Part shown: in pieces, positions 53,200 through 60,854 of the stretch | Numbering within the stretch: the first letter of the stretch is position 1 | How the letters are laid out: every line of letters begins with the position of its first letter | Assembly (NCBI GenBank): GCA_023701385.1 | Contig: JAMPXC010000004.1 | Location: forward strand, 44,026-108,025 | DNA from: Pseudobdellovibrio sp. | GTDB taxonomy: Bacteria > Bdellovibrionota > Bdellovibrionia > Bdellovibrionales > Bdellovibrionaceae | Direction: 5' to 3' | Length of the DNA: 64,000 bases | Notes under the pieces: generated by a model | Databases searched by the model: none | What the model was told of the DNA's origin: nothing | The model's input: the letters and a program-made list of their open reading frames with translations, nothing else | Translations under genes and position numbers: made by a program

Positions 53200-54558
53200 T
53201 CTTAAAGACTGGATTTTATTTTCGAATAAAGTCCAGTCGTCCATTGAGGCGATCGGTTTCCAGATCGCTTCAATTTCATCAATAAGCAATGTTTCAGGTT
53301 TATCACGCTTAAAATAAGCGTGATAATTTTTTTCTGGATCGATTACAGTCGCAGCAGCAATCAACTTCTTAAGTAATTGCGCTGATGGCATTTGCGCAAT
53401 CGCAGCGGGAAGTTCCTGATTTAGGCGGGCTGAATGAAAAGCAAAAAAAGCTTCTTCATACTTAATGGCTTTATCAACCACAGTTTGAAAAAATAACGAA
53501 ATGGCTTCGGTCGTCGTTTGATCATCCTGAAAACGCACGTTTAATTTATTTTGAAAAGCTTGATAAAGATAATCATTAAACTGCTCTTCAAAATTTTCTA
53601 AAAGCAGTTGTCCCGGAAGCTCGGGATTAGCTTTTGTTAAACAGTGAACCAGCTGCGCTAAATTCCATAAAAAATTATTCGGCTGTTCAGAAAAACAATA
53701 AAGGCCTTGTTGGTCAAAATACGCCGCCGTAAAATTCGGATCGTAATCGGGTAAAAAGCGGTAAGGCCCATAATCAAATAATTCACCAGATACATTGATG
53801 TTATCAGAATTAAGAACACCATGAACAAAACCTGCGATCATCACTTGGGCTGCCAAGTGGGCTAAACGGTCGCTGATACATTGAAGAAAGCGCGTCGCCA
53901 CATCAAGATCATTATTCCAGTCTAGGTTTTTAGTTTCGTTTTGATAGTAATATTTAAGAACGTATTTAGTTAATTTTTTAACTTCATCAAGCTGGTTAAA
54001 ATAAGCCAGACGTTGAAAAGTGCCGATACGAATATGGCCTAAGCTATAGCGTGTAAGCACAGCCGAACGGGTAGGACTTGGTTCATCACCACGAACTAAA
54101 CTTTCTCCAGTTTCAAAAATACATGCGGTCTTGCTGGTGTTCACACCATAAGATTCTAAAGTCTCAGTGGCCAGCGCTTCACGAACAGCGCCTTTTAAGG
54201 TGAGTCGTCCATCACCGCTACGAGAGTAAGGTGTTGTGCCTGAACCTTTTGTTCCTAAGTCATACCACTGGTTATTTGAAAATATTTGCGCGTATAAAAA
54301 ACCACGACCATCGCCAAGATCTGGATTGTAATGACGAAATTGGTGACCATGATAACGAAGTGCTAGCGGTTTTGATATGTTGTTGTTTAGTGGTTCAAAG
54401 TTCCACAGATGATCGACAGTGAAATCAGGAATCATTTGCAAATTTAAATGCGGATTAAAATAGCGCAGTTTTTTCTCGGGAAATTTGGCAGCTTCGACTG
54501 CATCATAATGTTGCGGCCCAAGTTCATAAATCGGTGGAGAGTTTGCTATATTCGTCAT
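53173..54558 (-). CDS. selO: SelO/YdiU-family protein adenylyltransferase
   Basis: A 461-residue protein of the SelO pseudokinase family, which transfers AMP to Ser, Thr or Tyr of target proteins, often in redox stress. Signature segments are GDGRGFLYAQ, DLGTKGSGTTPYSRSGDGRLTL, GESLVRGDE, GFVHGVLNSDNI and DYGPYRFLPDYDP. It is slightly shorter than E. coli SelO (about 478) and lacks the C-terminal Cys often found there. A TTTCA 11-bp repeat lies upstream. It may have a role in envelope or redox stress; it is convergent with the RND gene. Confidence 0.88.
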   Translation of the reverse strand: MTNIANSPPIYELGPQHYDAVEAAKFPEKKLRYFNPHLNLQMIPDFTVDHLWNFEPLNNNISKPLALRYHGHQFRHYNPDLGDGRGFLYAQIFSNNQWYDLGTKGSGTTPYSRSGDGRLTLKGAVREALATETLESYGVNTSKTACIFETGESLVRGDEPSPTRSAVLTRYSLGHIRIGTFQRLAYFNQLDEVKKLTKYVLKYYYQNETKNLDWNNDLDVATRFLQCISDRLAHLAAQVMIAGFVHGVLNSDNINVSGELFDYGPYRFLPDYDPNFTAAYFDQQGLYCFSEQPNNFLWNLAQLVHCLTKANPELPGQLLLENFEEQFNDYLYQAFQNKLNVRFQDDQTTTEAISLFFQTVVDKAIKYEEAFFAFHSARLNQELPAAIAQMPSAQLLKKLIAAATVIDPEKNYHAYFKRDKPETLLIDEIEAIWKPIASMDDWTLFENKIQSLRLLRGLYKL

Positions 54559-54606
54559 GACCTGGTTTGTGCCTATCTGTCCTGTGTTATGCTTAAAAAA
54601 GTTTAT

Positions 54607-54628
54607 TGAAAGCTAATTGAAAATGGCT
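54607..54628 (-). promoter_or_regulatory. Two 11-bp TGAAA repeats upstream of the SelO-family gene
   Basis: TGAAAGCTAAT (54607-54617) and TGAAAATGGCT (54618-54628) are adjacent 11-mers; read on the minus strand they carry TTTCA toward the SelO gene, as in the array at 16037-16080. Only two copies are seen. Confidence 0.35.
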
Positions 54629-54677
54629 ATATGATTTAATTTATCAACCAAATTCATTCACAACAATGAGGAATCAT

Positions 54678-55061
54678 ATGAATAGAAGATCATTTTTTCA
54701 ATCAGTAGGTGCCTTTATCGGTGCAGCTGCATTATTACCTATCGTAGCGCGTGCAGAAGGCCGCCGTGGCGGCGGTGGTTCAGCGGCAGCAGCTGGCGCA
54801 GCATTAGTAGATCCTAAAGATCGCCAAGCTCAGTCAGTTAATTACGTTGAAATCAACACGCAAATTAAAGACAAAAGTTTAATGTCAGCTCGTAGTGGTG
54901 TTGAATTTAAAAACCAAAAGTGCAAAGGCTGTGCATTTTACGATGTTTCTAAAGAGACGACTGTTGGCGGTAAAAAAGCAGGTCCTTGCCAAATGCCATT
55001 TGCTGCCGGCAAAGCTGTAACTGCTGAAGGCTGGTGCAGTTCTTGGGCTAAAAAAGCTTAA
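54678..55061 (+). CDS. High-potential iron-sulfur protein (HiPIP-like)
   Basis: A 127-residue protein with a Tat-like signal (NRRSFFQ, cleaved near residue 26 after VARA), a Gly/Ala-rich linker and a C-terminal HiPIP domain. Its four Cys are Cys82 and Cys85 (KCKGC), Cys104 (GPCQMPF) and Cys120 (GWCSSW), the order seen in HiPIPs that bind a 4Fe-4S cluster. It would carry electrons in the periplasm. AGGA lies seven bases before the ATG at 54678; the in-frame ATG at 54666 overlaps that sequence. A terminator follows. Confidence 0.85.
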   Translation: MNRRSFFQSVGAFIGAAALLPIVARAEGRRGGGGSAAAAGAALVDPKDRQAQSVNYVEINTQIKDKSLMSARSGVEFKNQKCKGCAFYDVSKETTVGGKKAGPCQMPFAAGKAVTAEGWCSSWAKKA

Positions 55062-55100
55062 AATACATCTAGCTTTAAGTCCGAAAATTTTATTAAATAA

Positions 55101-55130
55101 ATGGGTGTTTTAAATAACGCCCATTTTTTT
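55101..55130 (+). terminator. Rho-independent terminator after the HiPIP gene
   Basis: ATGGGTGTT (55101-55109) pairs with AACGCCCAT (55116-55124), including one G-T pair, followed by a run of T. Confidence 0.8.
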
Positions 55131-55155
55131 TGTTTTTTACGAAGGGAATACAACA

Positions 55156-55506
55156 ATGAAACAAGCCATCGCAATCGTGTTAAGTGCTACTTTATTTGCA
55201 TCATGTTCGTCTACTACAATGATCAGAACTACTGATCCACAAGCCAAAATCTACATTGATGGCGAATTAAAAGGAACTGGTACAGTGACTCACACGGATA
55301 CAAAAATCGTAGGTGCTACAAATTCAGTTCGTATCGAAAAACCAGGTTGTGAACCAGCTTATTACACTTTTTCTCGTAGCGAAGAATTCGATGCAGGCGC
55401 TTGTGCTGGCGGTGTATTTTTACTAGTTCCATTCTTATGGATCCAAAAATATAAACCAGAGCGTACTTACGAGTACAACTGTGTATCTACAGTTAAAACA
55501 AAATAG
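55156..55506 (+). CDS. PEGA-like lipoprotein
   Basis: A 116-residue lipoprotein with lipobox FASC (Cys17). The mature part begins with TDPQAKIYIDGELKGTG, which resembles the PEGA beta-sandwich found in surface proteins. A hydrophobic segment (GVFLLVPFLWI) lies near residue 90 and three or four Cys follow. AAGGGA precedes the start. The next gene starts inside its last 26 bases, so they are coupled. It is the first of a four-gene envelope operon. Confidence 0.72.
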   Translation: MKQAIAIVLSATLFASCSSTTMIRTTDPQAKIYIDGELKGTGTVTHTDTKIVGATNSVRIEKPGCEPAYYTFSRSEEFDAGACAGGVFLLVPFLWIQKYKPERTYEYNCVSTVKTK

Positions 55507-55867
55507 TCTACTTCTTTTGTCTTTCGCATTAGCTGGTTGTGTAAATCTACCGCCAGCTAGTGTTAGTTCTATTGATTCAACTTATAAATTTCAAAAACTG
55601 AGTCGCGTTAAAAAAGAATCCGAAAGTGCCACTGTCAGTGTGTATCAAAGGGTTTTACGCCCTAGTTTGTTCTCGCGCTGTGATTATTTTCCCAGTGATA
55701 GCGTTTATTCGCAGTCGCTAGCTAAACGCTGCGGCACAGTGCCATCGCTTTTTAAAACCTTCGATCGCTTTCTGCGCGAGCCAGACGCTGGTTATTTGGG
55801 AACTCCTATGATACTTACTAATCATGGCGTTAGCTTTGTCGATTTACCGCAGTCTTGTGAACTTTAA
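55481..55867 (+). CDS. Lipoprotein with a YidD-like domain
   Basis: A 128-residue lipoprotein with lipobox ALAGC (Cys20). Residues about 54-110 resemble YidD, the small membrane-insertion factor: VYQRVLRP, FSRCDYFPSDSVY in place of the usual CRFxPTCSxY, AKRCG, and FDRFLREPDAGY. The start is the GTG at 55481, inside the upstream gene. YidD is normally a tiny cytoplasmic protein beside yidC and rpmH; here the domain would be exported and anchored as a lipoprotein. It could be a new envelope role, or a chance resemblance. Confidence 0.6.
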   Translation: MYLQLKQNSLLLLSFALAGCVNLPPASVSSIDSTYKFQKLSRVKKESESATVSVYQRVLRPSLFSRCDYFPSDSVYSQSLAKRCGTVPSLFKTFDRFLREPDAGYLGTPMILTNHGVSFVDLPQSCEL

Positions 55868-56564
55868 ACATTTAGTTAGCTTGCTGGTTCTTATTTTTTC
55901 ACTTGAAGCTTTGGCGCAGAAAAATTGTAAATCGTCACAATTAGCTTTCGATAGCGGCCGTGATTTATTTCAACGTCGTCAGTTTTTATTAAGTATCCAA
56001 GAATTTTCAATGGCCGAAAAATTTGACTGCGCTGAGCAATTAGATCAGGCGATGTGGGGCCATTTACTCGCTGTGACTGAATTGGGTGAGCGTGATGAAA
56101 TGTTTCACTTATCCCATAAACTTTATCCGCAAAAATTTTCTCTTGGGTATCAGCAAAAACTTAAACTTTACCAAAGCTATTATTTTCCAAAAAACGATGG
56201 AACAGTTGAAGCGCAAAGAGTGGGTTCGTTCCAGCAATGGAAAGAAAGTCTTCCTCAACAAAAATCTGCGGCACTAGCTGGAACTTTAAGTGCGATTTTG
56301 CCTGGTGCCGGACAAGCTTACACAGGGTCTTGGCAATCAGGGGCTATGGCCTTTGTGTTAAACGCTTTATTTTTATCAGCCACTCTGGAATTAGAAGATA
56401 AAGATTTGCATGCGACCGCTCTGGTCAGTGGTGTGGTGTTTTCAATCACGTATTTAGGAAATATTCTCAATGCGGCTGAAAGTGCCAGAATTTATAACCA
56501 AAACTATAATGCCCCTCAAATTGAAGAAGAAAAAGCCAAGCGCTTTCCGGAGCTCACCTTATGA
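55857..56564 (+). CDS. Membrane protein with DUF5683-like C-terminus
   Basis: A 235-residue protein beginning with a signal-like helix (NFKHLVSLLVLIFSLEALA), a helical region of tetratricopeptide-like character (about residues 25-110) and a C-terminal hydrophobic module LSAILPGAGQAYTGSWQSGAMAF, like DUF5683/TM2-type proteins. The start is uncertain: GTG at 55857 gives a normal signal peptide; ATG at 55824 adds 11 residues. Both overlap the YidD-like gene. It ends with an ATGA overlap with the next gene. Its role is likely in the envelope. Confidence 0.65.
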   Translation: MNFKHLVSLLVLIFSLEALAQKNCKSSQLAFDSGRDLFQRRQFLLSIQEFSMAEKFDCAEQLDQAMWGHLLAVTELGERDEMFHLSHKLYPQKFSLGYQQKLKLYQSYYFPKNDGTVEAQRVGSFQQWKESLPQQKSAALAGTLSAILPGAGQAYTGSWQSGAMAFVLNALFLSATLELEDKDLHATALVSGVVFSITYLGNILNAAESARIYNQNYNAPQIEEEKAKRFPELTL

Positions 56565-57385
56565 AGAAGCTGGTACTGATTCTAACTTCTTTGGCGTTTT
56601 TAGCCTGTTCAAAAGTGGGAGTCGGGTACAGTATCGGAACTAATCAAATCGAAAGCCGTGTTGATGATGCTTTTGATTTTCCAAGGTCAAAAAGTAAAGA
56701 TGTAAATCGCTTTTTAGATAGCCAGTTTGATAAAAACAAAAAGCCTGTCTTTAAAAAATTTAAAGAGCTCATTTCTAAAGTTGAAGCCTTGGCACAAAAA
56801 GAAAATCTAAGCCAAGAAGAAAAAGACCAGCTTCACCAGTATCTTTTAGACTATCAAAAAGAAATGATCGCTTTATTTAAGCCAAGCTTTGATAAAGTGA
56901 TGCAGGAAGTGGGCGATACTGAAATTAAAAACTTTAAAGACTATTCCAGCGAACAAATTTCAGAAAAAAAAGAAGAGGCTTCGGATAAAAAGTCTTTTAA
57001 AAAACGAAAAATTGCTAATGTCACAAAAGTGGCTGAATTTTTACTGGGTGATTTAACTAGATCGCAAGAGCAGCAAGTGGCTAAATTTGTTGACGACCAT
57101 ATTAGTTTTTATATTGATCAAATCAACATGCGTAAAAACTTTAATGACGATTTAATTAAGCTCTATCCACAAAAAGAAAAGATGACCGACTTGAGCTTAG
57201 CTTACTATGCCGGTGATAACAGTGTTCGAACTGATGAATATAAAAAGGCCCGAGTGGTTTTTGAGGTCGAATTAAAAAGTTTTATTTTTGCTTTGTGGGA
57301 TCAAAAAAACAGCGAACAAAAAGAATTTTTTCAAAAGCGTCTTAAAGATATAGGCCACGAAGTTGATAAGATTTTAATCGAATAA
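56561..57385 (+). CDS. Lipoprotein of unknown function (possibly DUF6279-like)
   Basis: A 274-residue lipoprotein with lipobox FLAC (Cys16). The mature chain is Lys/Glu-rich and helical, and starts VGVGYSIGTNQIESRVDDAF, faintly like DUF6279 lipoproteins. No firm family is recognised. ATGA overlaps the end of the previous gene, so it is the last gene of the PEGA-YidD-DUF5683 operon. The minus-strand barrel protein gene is 22 bp downstream. Confidence 0.7.
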   Translation: MKKLVLILTSLAFLACSKVGVGYSIGTNQIESRVDDAFDFPRSKSKDVNRFLDSQFDKNKKPVFKKFKELISKVEALAQKENLSQEEKDQLHQYLLDYQKEMIALFKPSFDKVMQEVGDTEIKNFKDYSSEQISEKKEEASDKKSFKKRKIANVTKVAEFLLGDLTRSQEQQVAKFVDDHISFYIDQINMRKNFNDDLIKLYPQKEKMTDLSLAYYAGDNSVRTDEYKKARVVFEVELKSFIFALWDQKNSEQKEFFQKRLKDIGHEVDKILIE

Positions 57386-57407
57386 TCCGTGGCCCAAACT
57401 AGCTATA

Positions 57408-57953
57408 TTAGAAATCTGTTCTGAAAACAAAGCTTGTGAAAGCATCTTCTTTTTGAACGTCGTCGTCAAACCAGTTCCAAACTTCTAAACGTTCGATACC
57501 GATTTGTTTGCCGCCAGCCATTCTGTAGGCAGCACCCCAACGTAACGATGGTCCAAAAACAGTTTTGTCATCTTTACCAGTAGCACTTGGTACATCGCTA
57601 ACGATAGAGATGTTAACACCAGGGCGTAAATCAACAACCCAGTTAGCTTGGTCTAAAATATTTAATTTTACGTGAGCACCAAAAGTCATTACTTGATAGA
57701 CTTTTGTTACGCCATCATCTTCTTTTTCAGTTTGTAAAAAGAAAGATCCGCCCATAGCACCGTTTTCAGCGCCTGAATCCATCGCAAGACCTAAGTTGAT
57801 CGCACCTTGGTTTAAACCAAAGTTACCGCTGAAAACTTTAGGGCTTGAGTTATAAGAAGGGGCTGTCGCAGGTTGAGAGCTAGCTTGTTTATTTTTTTGC
57901 GCCATTGCTGCAGATGATGCTAATAAAGCTGCGATCAAAACTAATTTTTTCAT
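57408..57953 (-). CDS. Small secreted, probable outer-membrane protein
   Basis: A 181-residue protein with a signal peptide (MKKLVLIAAL...AAMA). The mature part alternates Gly, Val and Phe/Tyr in strand-like pattern and ends in FVFRTDF, with a terminal Phe as in beta-barrel proteins. No family is recognised. GGAGATAT precedes the start. The fadD gene is upstream on the same strand after a short gap that contains a GC hairpin. Confidence 0.7.
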   Translation of the reverse strand: MKKLVLIAALLASSAAMAQKNKQASSQPATAPSYNSSPKVFSGNFGLNQGAINLGLAMDSGAENGAMGGSFFLQTEKEDDGVTKVYQVMTFGAHVKLNILDQANWVVDLRPGVNISIVSDVPSATGKDDKTVFGPSLRWGAAYRMAGGKQIGIERLEVWNWFDDDVQKEDAFTSFVFRTDF

Positions 57954-57965
57954 ATATATCTCCTG

Positions 57966-57980
57966 CGCGTCTGCGACGCG
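57966..57980. repeat. Short GC-rich hairpin between fadD and the small secreted gene
   Basis: CGCGTC-TGC-GACGCG, a perfect 6-bp stem with a three-base loop, lies in the 48-bp gap. It resembles the other short GC-rich hairpins at 33416 and 38967. Confidence 0.45.
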
Positions 57981-58001
57981 ACTTTCTCCTGTTTAATTCA
58001 A

Positions 58002-59681
58002 TTAAGCTTTTGCTTTAGCTAATTCTTCATCACGTAATGAACGACGTAAAACTTTACCAACGTTTGTTTTCGGAAGTTCTTTTCTGAACTCAACATGTTT
58101 TGGTACTTTGTAGTTCGTCATTGATTGTTTAGCATGAGCAATCACTTCTTGTTCTGTTAATGAATCATCTTTTTTAACAACGAAAACTTTAACCACTTCG
58201 CCAGAATGAGTATCAGGTACACCGATGGCGGCTACTTCTAGCACTTTAGGGTTTTTAGCAATAACGTCTTCCACTTCGTTCGGGTAAACGTTAAAACCAG
58301 AAACTAAGATCATATCTTTTTTACGATCTACGATTTTAAAGAAACCATCTTGATCCATCACCGCGATATCGCCAGTGTGTAACCAGCCGTTTTTAATCAC
58401 TTTAGCTGTTTCATCAGGACGGTTGTAATAACCTTGCATCACTTGTGGACCTTTAACACATAACTCGCCAGGTTCACCAGTCGCTGTCACATCTTTTTCA
58501 TTATCATCAACTAAGCGGATATCTGTATTAGGAACCGGAAGACCGATTGTTCCTACTTTATCCGTGCCATCAATTGGATTTACGCAAGCTACAGGAGAAG
58601 TTTCAGTTAAGCCGTAACCTTCGATTACGTCAGTGCCCGTAGCCTGTTTCCAGCGCTCTTTGACAGCGTTTTGTAAAGCCATAGCGCCAGCTACAGAAAT
58701 TTTCATATGCGAAAAATCAACAGACTTAATGTCAGGGTGAACAGCTAGCGCATTGTAAAGCGTGTTTACGCCAGTCATGATCGTGAATTTTTCTTTCTTC
58801 ATAGTTTTAATAAATCCCGGAATATCACGCGGGTTTGTAATTAAAATATTCGAAGCCCCATAGCGCATGAACGCCAAGCAATTCACAGTTAAAGAGAAAA
58901 TATGGTACATCGGAAGTGGGGTTAAACAAATCTCTTCACCTTCGATTAATTTCGGGCGCATCCACGCACAGATTTGTAACATGTTTGCGATAATGTTTTG
59001 GTGAGTTAAGATAGCCCCTTTAGAAACACCCGTTGTTCCGCCAGTGTATTGTAAGAAAGCGATATCAGTCGCTGCTAAAGGCGGTTGAATATAAGTTTTT
59101 GTGGCGCCTGAATCTAAAGCGTCGTTAAAAGAGGTGTGCTTAAAGTTATAAGCAGGAACCATTTTTTTTACGTGTTTTAAAACAAAGTTAATTAATTGTT
59201 TTTTTGGAAAACCTAAAAGATCACCAACTTCAGTAACGATCACATTCTTAATCGGTGTTTGGCCATGGATTGATTCATACAAGTGAGCAAACTGCGCCAA
59301 GATTACAAGTGTTGTGGCACCTGAATCGTTAAATTGGTGTTTCATTTCAGTCGCTGTGTAAAGTGGGTTTGTGTTCACCACGATAAGACCAGCACGCATA
59401 GCTCCAAATAAAGCGACCGGAAATTGTAAAACGTTAGGCATTTGTAAGGCGATTTTATCGCCTTTTTTTAAACCGAGATCGTTCTGTAAGTAAGAAGCAA
59501 ACTGTCCCGATAACACATCAAGGTCATGATATGTTAAAGTTGTGCCAAAATTTTTAAAGGCATTTTTGTTGCGAAATTTTCGCACTGATTCATCGAAAAC
59601 TTCTAAGATATTAGAATACTCATCAGTTTCGATAACATGTGGTACAACTTTTGGATACTTTTTAAGCCAAATTTTTTCCAT
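58002..59681 (-). CDS. fadD: Long-chain fatty acid-CoA ligase
   Basis: A 559-residue adenylate-forming ligase close to E. coli FadD in length and sequence. Motifs are YTGGTTGVSKGA (ATP/AMP binding), GYGLTETSPV, WLHTGDIAVMDQDGF and the C-terminal LPKTNVGKVLRR with the catalytic Lys. It activates long-chain fatty acids to acyl-CoA at the inner membrane, feeding beta-oxidation or lipid synthesis. AAGGATG precedes the start. It is divergent from the lipoprotein gene at 59759. Confidence 0.96.
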   Translation of the reverse strand: MEKIWLKKYPKVVPHVIETDEYSNILEVFDESVRKFRNKNAFKNFGTTLTYHDLDVLSGQFASYLQNDLGLKKGDKIALQMPNVLQFPVALFGAMRAGLIVVNTNPLYTATEMKHQFNDSGATTLVILAQFAHLYESIHGQTPIKNVIVTEVGDLLGFPKKQLINFVLKHVKKMVPAYNFKHTSFNDALDSGATKTYIQPPLAATDIAFLQYTGGTTGVSKGAILTHQNIIANMLQICAWMRPKLIEGEEICLTPLPMYHIFSLTVNCLAFMRYGASNILITNPRDIPGFIKTMKKEKFTIMTGVNTLYNALAVHPDIKSVDFSHMKISVAGAMALQNAVKERWKQATGTDVIEGYGLTETSPVACVNPIDGTDKVGTIGLPVPNTDIRLVDDNEKDVTATGEPGELCVKGPQVMQGYYNRPDETAKVIKNGWLHTGDIAVMDQDGFFKIVDRKKDMILVSGFNVYPNEVEDVIAKNPKVLEVAAIGVPDTHSGEVVKVFVVKKDDSLTEQEVIAHAKQSMTNYKVPKHVEFRKELPKTNVGKVLRRSLRDEELAKAKA

Positions 59682-59722
59682 TCTACATCCTTGTGTTTTG
59701 CTTAAATATCTTCAACTAAAAC

Positions 59723-59752
59723 TTGTAAAATGAAAACAAGAAACCGCATAAT
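59723..59752 (+). promoter_or_regulatory. Predicted promoter, probable leaderless lipoprotein mRNA
   Basis: TTGTAA (59723-59728) and CATAAT (59747-59752) are 18 bp apart, and the -10 box ends six bases before the ATG at 59759. No Shine-Dalgarno sequence is present. Confidence 0.55.
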
Positions 59753-59758
59753 AGATCT

Positions 59759-60853
59759 ATGAAACTGATTTTCATAACGACATGTATCACGCTGAGTATT
59801 CTTGCTGGTTGCACAAAAAAGGAACTTCCTTCGTCAAAGAAAGAAGATGCTGTCGTTGATGTTCCGACAACAGTAGTGAATGCGCCACCTCTTAAAACTG
59901 GTCCAGAAGCAGAAAAAGCCTATGCTAAAATGCTGGGTGCTAATCTTAAATTCTTAGGAAGCCTTGAAAAAGAAGTGTTAAAGCTGCTTTTAGAAGGGAG
60001 TAGCCCTGAAGTTAATCAGTTTGAAGTCTTATCTTTTGGTTTTGATAAATTTAACGGGGCAAAAACAGGATTTTTACAGGGTTTTGGCTGTCAAAAAATC
60101 GCTGTACGTGCTGCGCTGAAAAAGTATGAAATCTATAGCGAATGCACAAAACCTGCAAAAAAGCTTGCCGAGATCAATGAGGATTTGTCCAATAAAAATC
60201 ATTTAACTATCGTGTTTTTAACGTCGAATTGGAAAGTGATCTTAGGTAATGCCGCAGGCATTAACCCTGAACGTATGTGCGAAGTTATGCTTGCAGAGAA
60301 CAAAGTTCAGTCGCTAGATTGTAAAGACACGGTCTTTAGCCCGCGCTTTACGGGTGTTGATATTAACTTGTATGAATTAAAAATTCGTAAATACCTTTTT
60401 AACCGCAATCAAGCCAACGAACTTATGATCGAAGGCGGGCAGTATAAAGATCTGATTGAAAATAAAAAAATCAGAATGACTGTTCCGATGAGTGGAAAAA
60501 TTTCTATTATTGAAAAGGAATTGAAAGTTAAAGACGATTTTGCAGATATGCAAAATAAGCTATTAGGTTTAGAGGAACAAAAACAGGAAAAGAAAAATGA
60601 AGAAGAAATCAGTGGTAAGCAAGAAAACATCACGCCGCACACCGCAGAGCCCGAGTACATCGACGCGCAAAAAGGCGAAACCAGCTCAGGCACAGTCGCG
60701 ACCGGCCAAGGTCAAAGTGAAGGCGAAGGCCAAGCCGAAAACCAAATCGGCGAACAAAACGGCGAAATCCCGCCCGAACAAGCACCACCCGGTGAAGCCG
60801 AGCCAAATTCAGTCCCAGCAACTCCGCCACCCCAACAACCCTACGGACGTTAA
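59759..60853 (+). CDS. Lipoprotein with a disordered acidic Gln/Gly/Pro tail
   Basis: A 364-residue lipoprotein with lipobox LAGC (Cys18). Residues about 55-255 form a globular domain with several Cys and no known family. From about residue 265 the chain is low complexity: Lys/Glu/Gln, then Gly/Gln/Glu and finally Pro/Gln, ending PPPQQPYGR. The last 257 bases overlap a second open frame leading into bcp. The start has no Shine-Dalgarno sequence and a -10 box lies six bases before it. The bcp ATG is one base after the stop codon. Confidence 0.72.
   Translation: MKLIFITTCITLSILAGCTKKELPSSKKEDAVVDVPTTVVNAPPLKTGPEAEKAYAKMLGANLKFLGSLEKEVLKLLLEGSSPEVNQFEVLSFGFDKFNGAKTGFLQGFGCQKIAVRAALKKYEIYSECTKPAKKLAEINEDLSNKNHLTIVFLTSNWKVILGNAAGINPERMCEVMLAENKVQSLDCKDTVFSPRFTGVDINLYELKIRKYLFNRNQANELMIEGGQYKDLIENKKIRMTVPMSGKISIIEKELKVKDDFADMQNKLLGLEEQKQEKKNEEEISGKQENITPHTAEPEYIDAQKGETSSGTVATGQGQSEGEGQAENQIGEQNGEIPPEQAPPGEAEPNSVPATPPPQQPYGR
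60597..60853 (+). other. Dual-frame region: possible basic N-terminal extension of Bcp
   Basis: In the frame of bcp, this stretch is open for 86 codons from an ATG at 60597 preceded by AGGAAAAG. It would add a Lys/Ala/Pro-rich histone H1-like tail to Bcp (KAKAKPKTKSANKTAKSRP). The same bases encode the acidic tail of the lipoprotein in another frame. Base composition here is clearly more GC-rich than around it. One of the two frames may be a by-product of the other. Confidence 0.4.
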
Positions 60854-60854
60854 C

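Noticed and set aside
60630..60830. Arg/Leu-rich open frame on the minus strand in the dual-frame region
   Set aside because: It arises from the GC-rich low-complexity sequence; no start signal or domain supports it.
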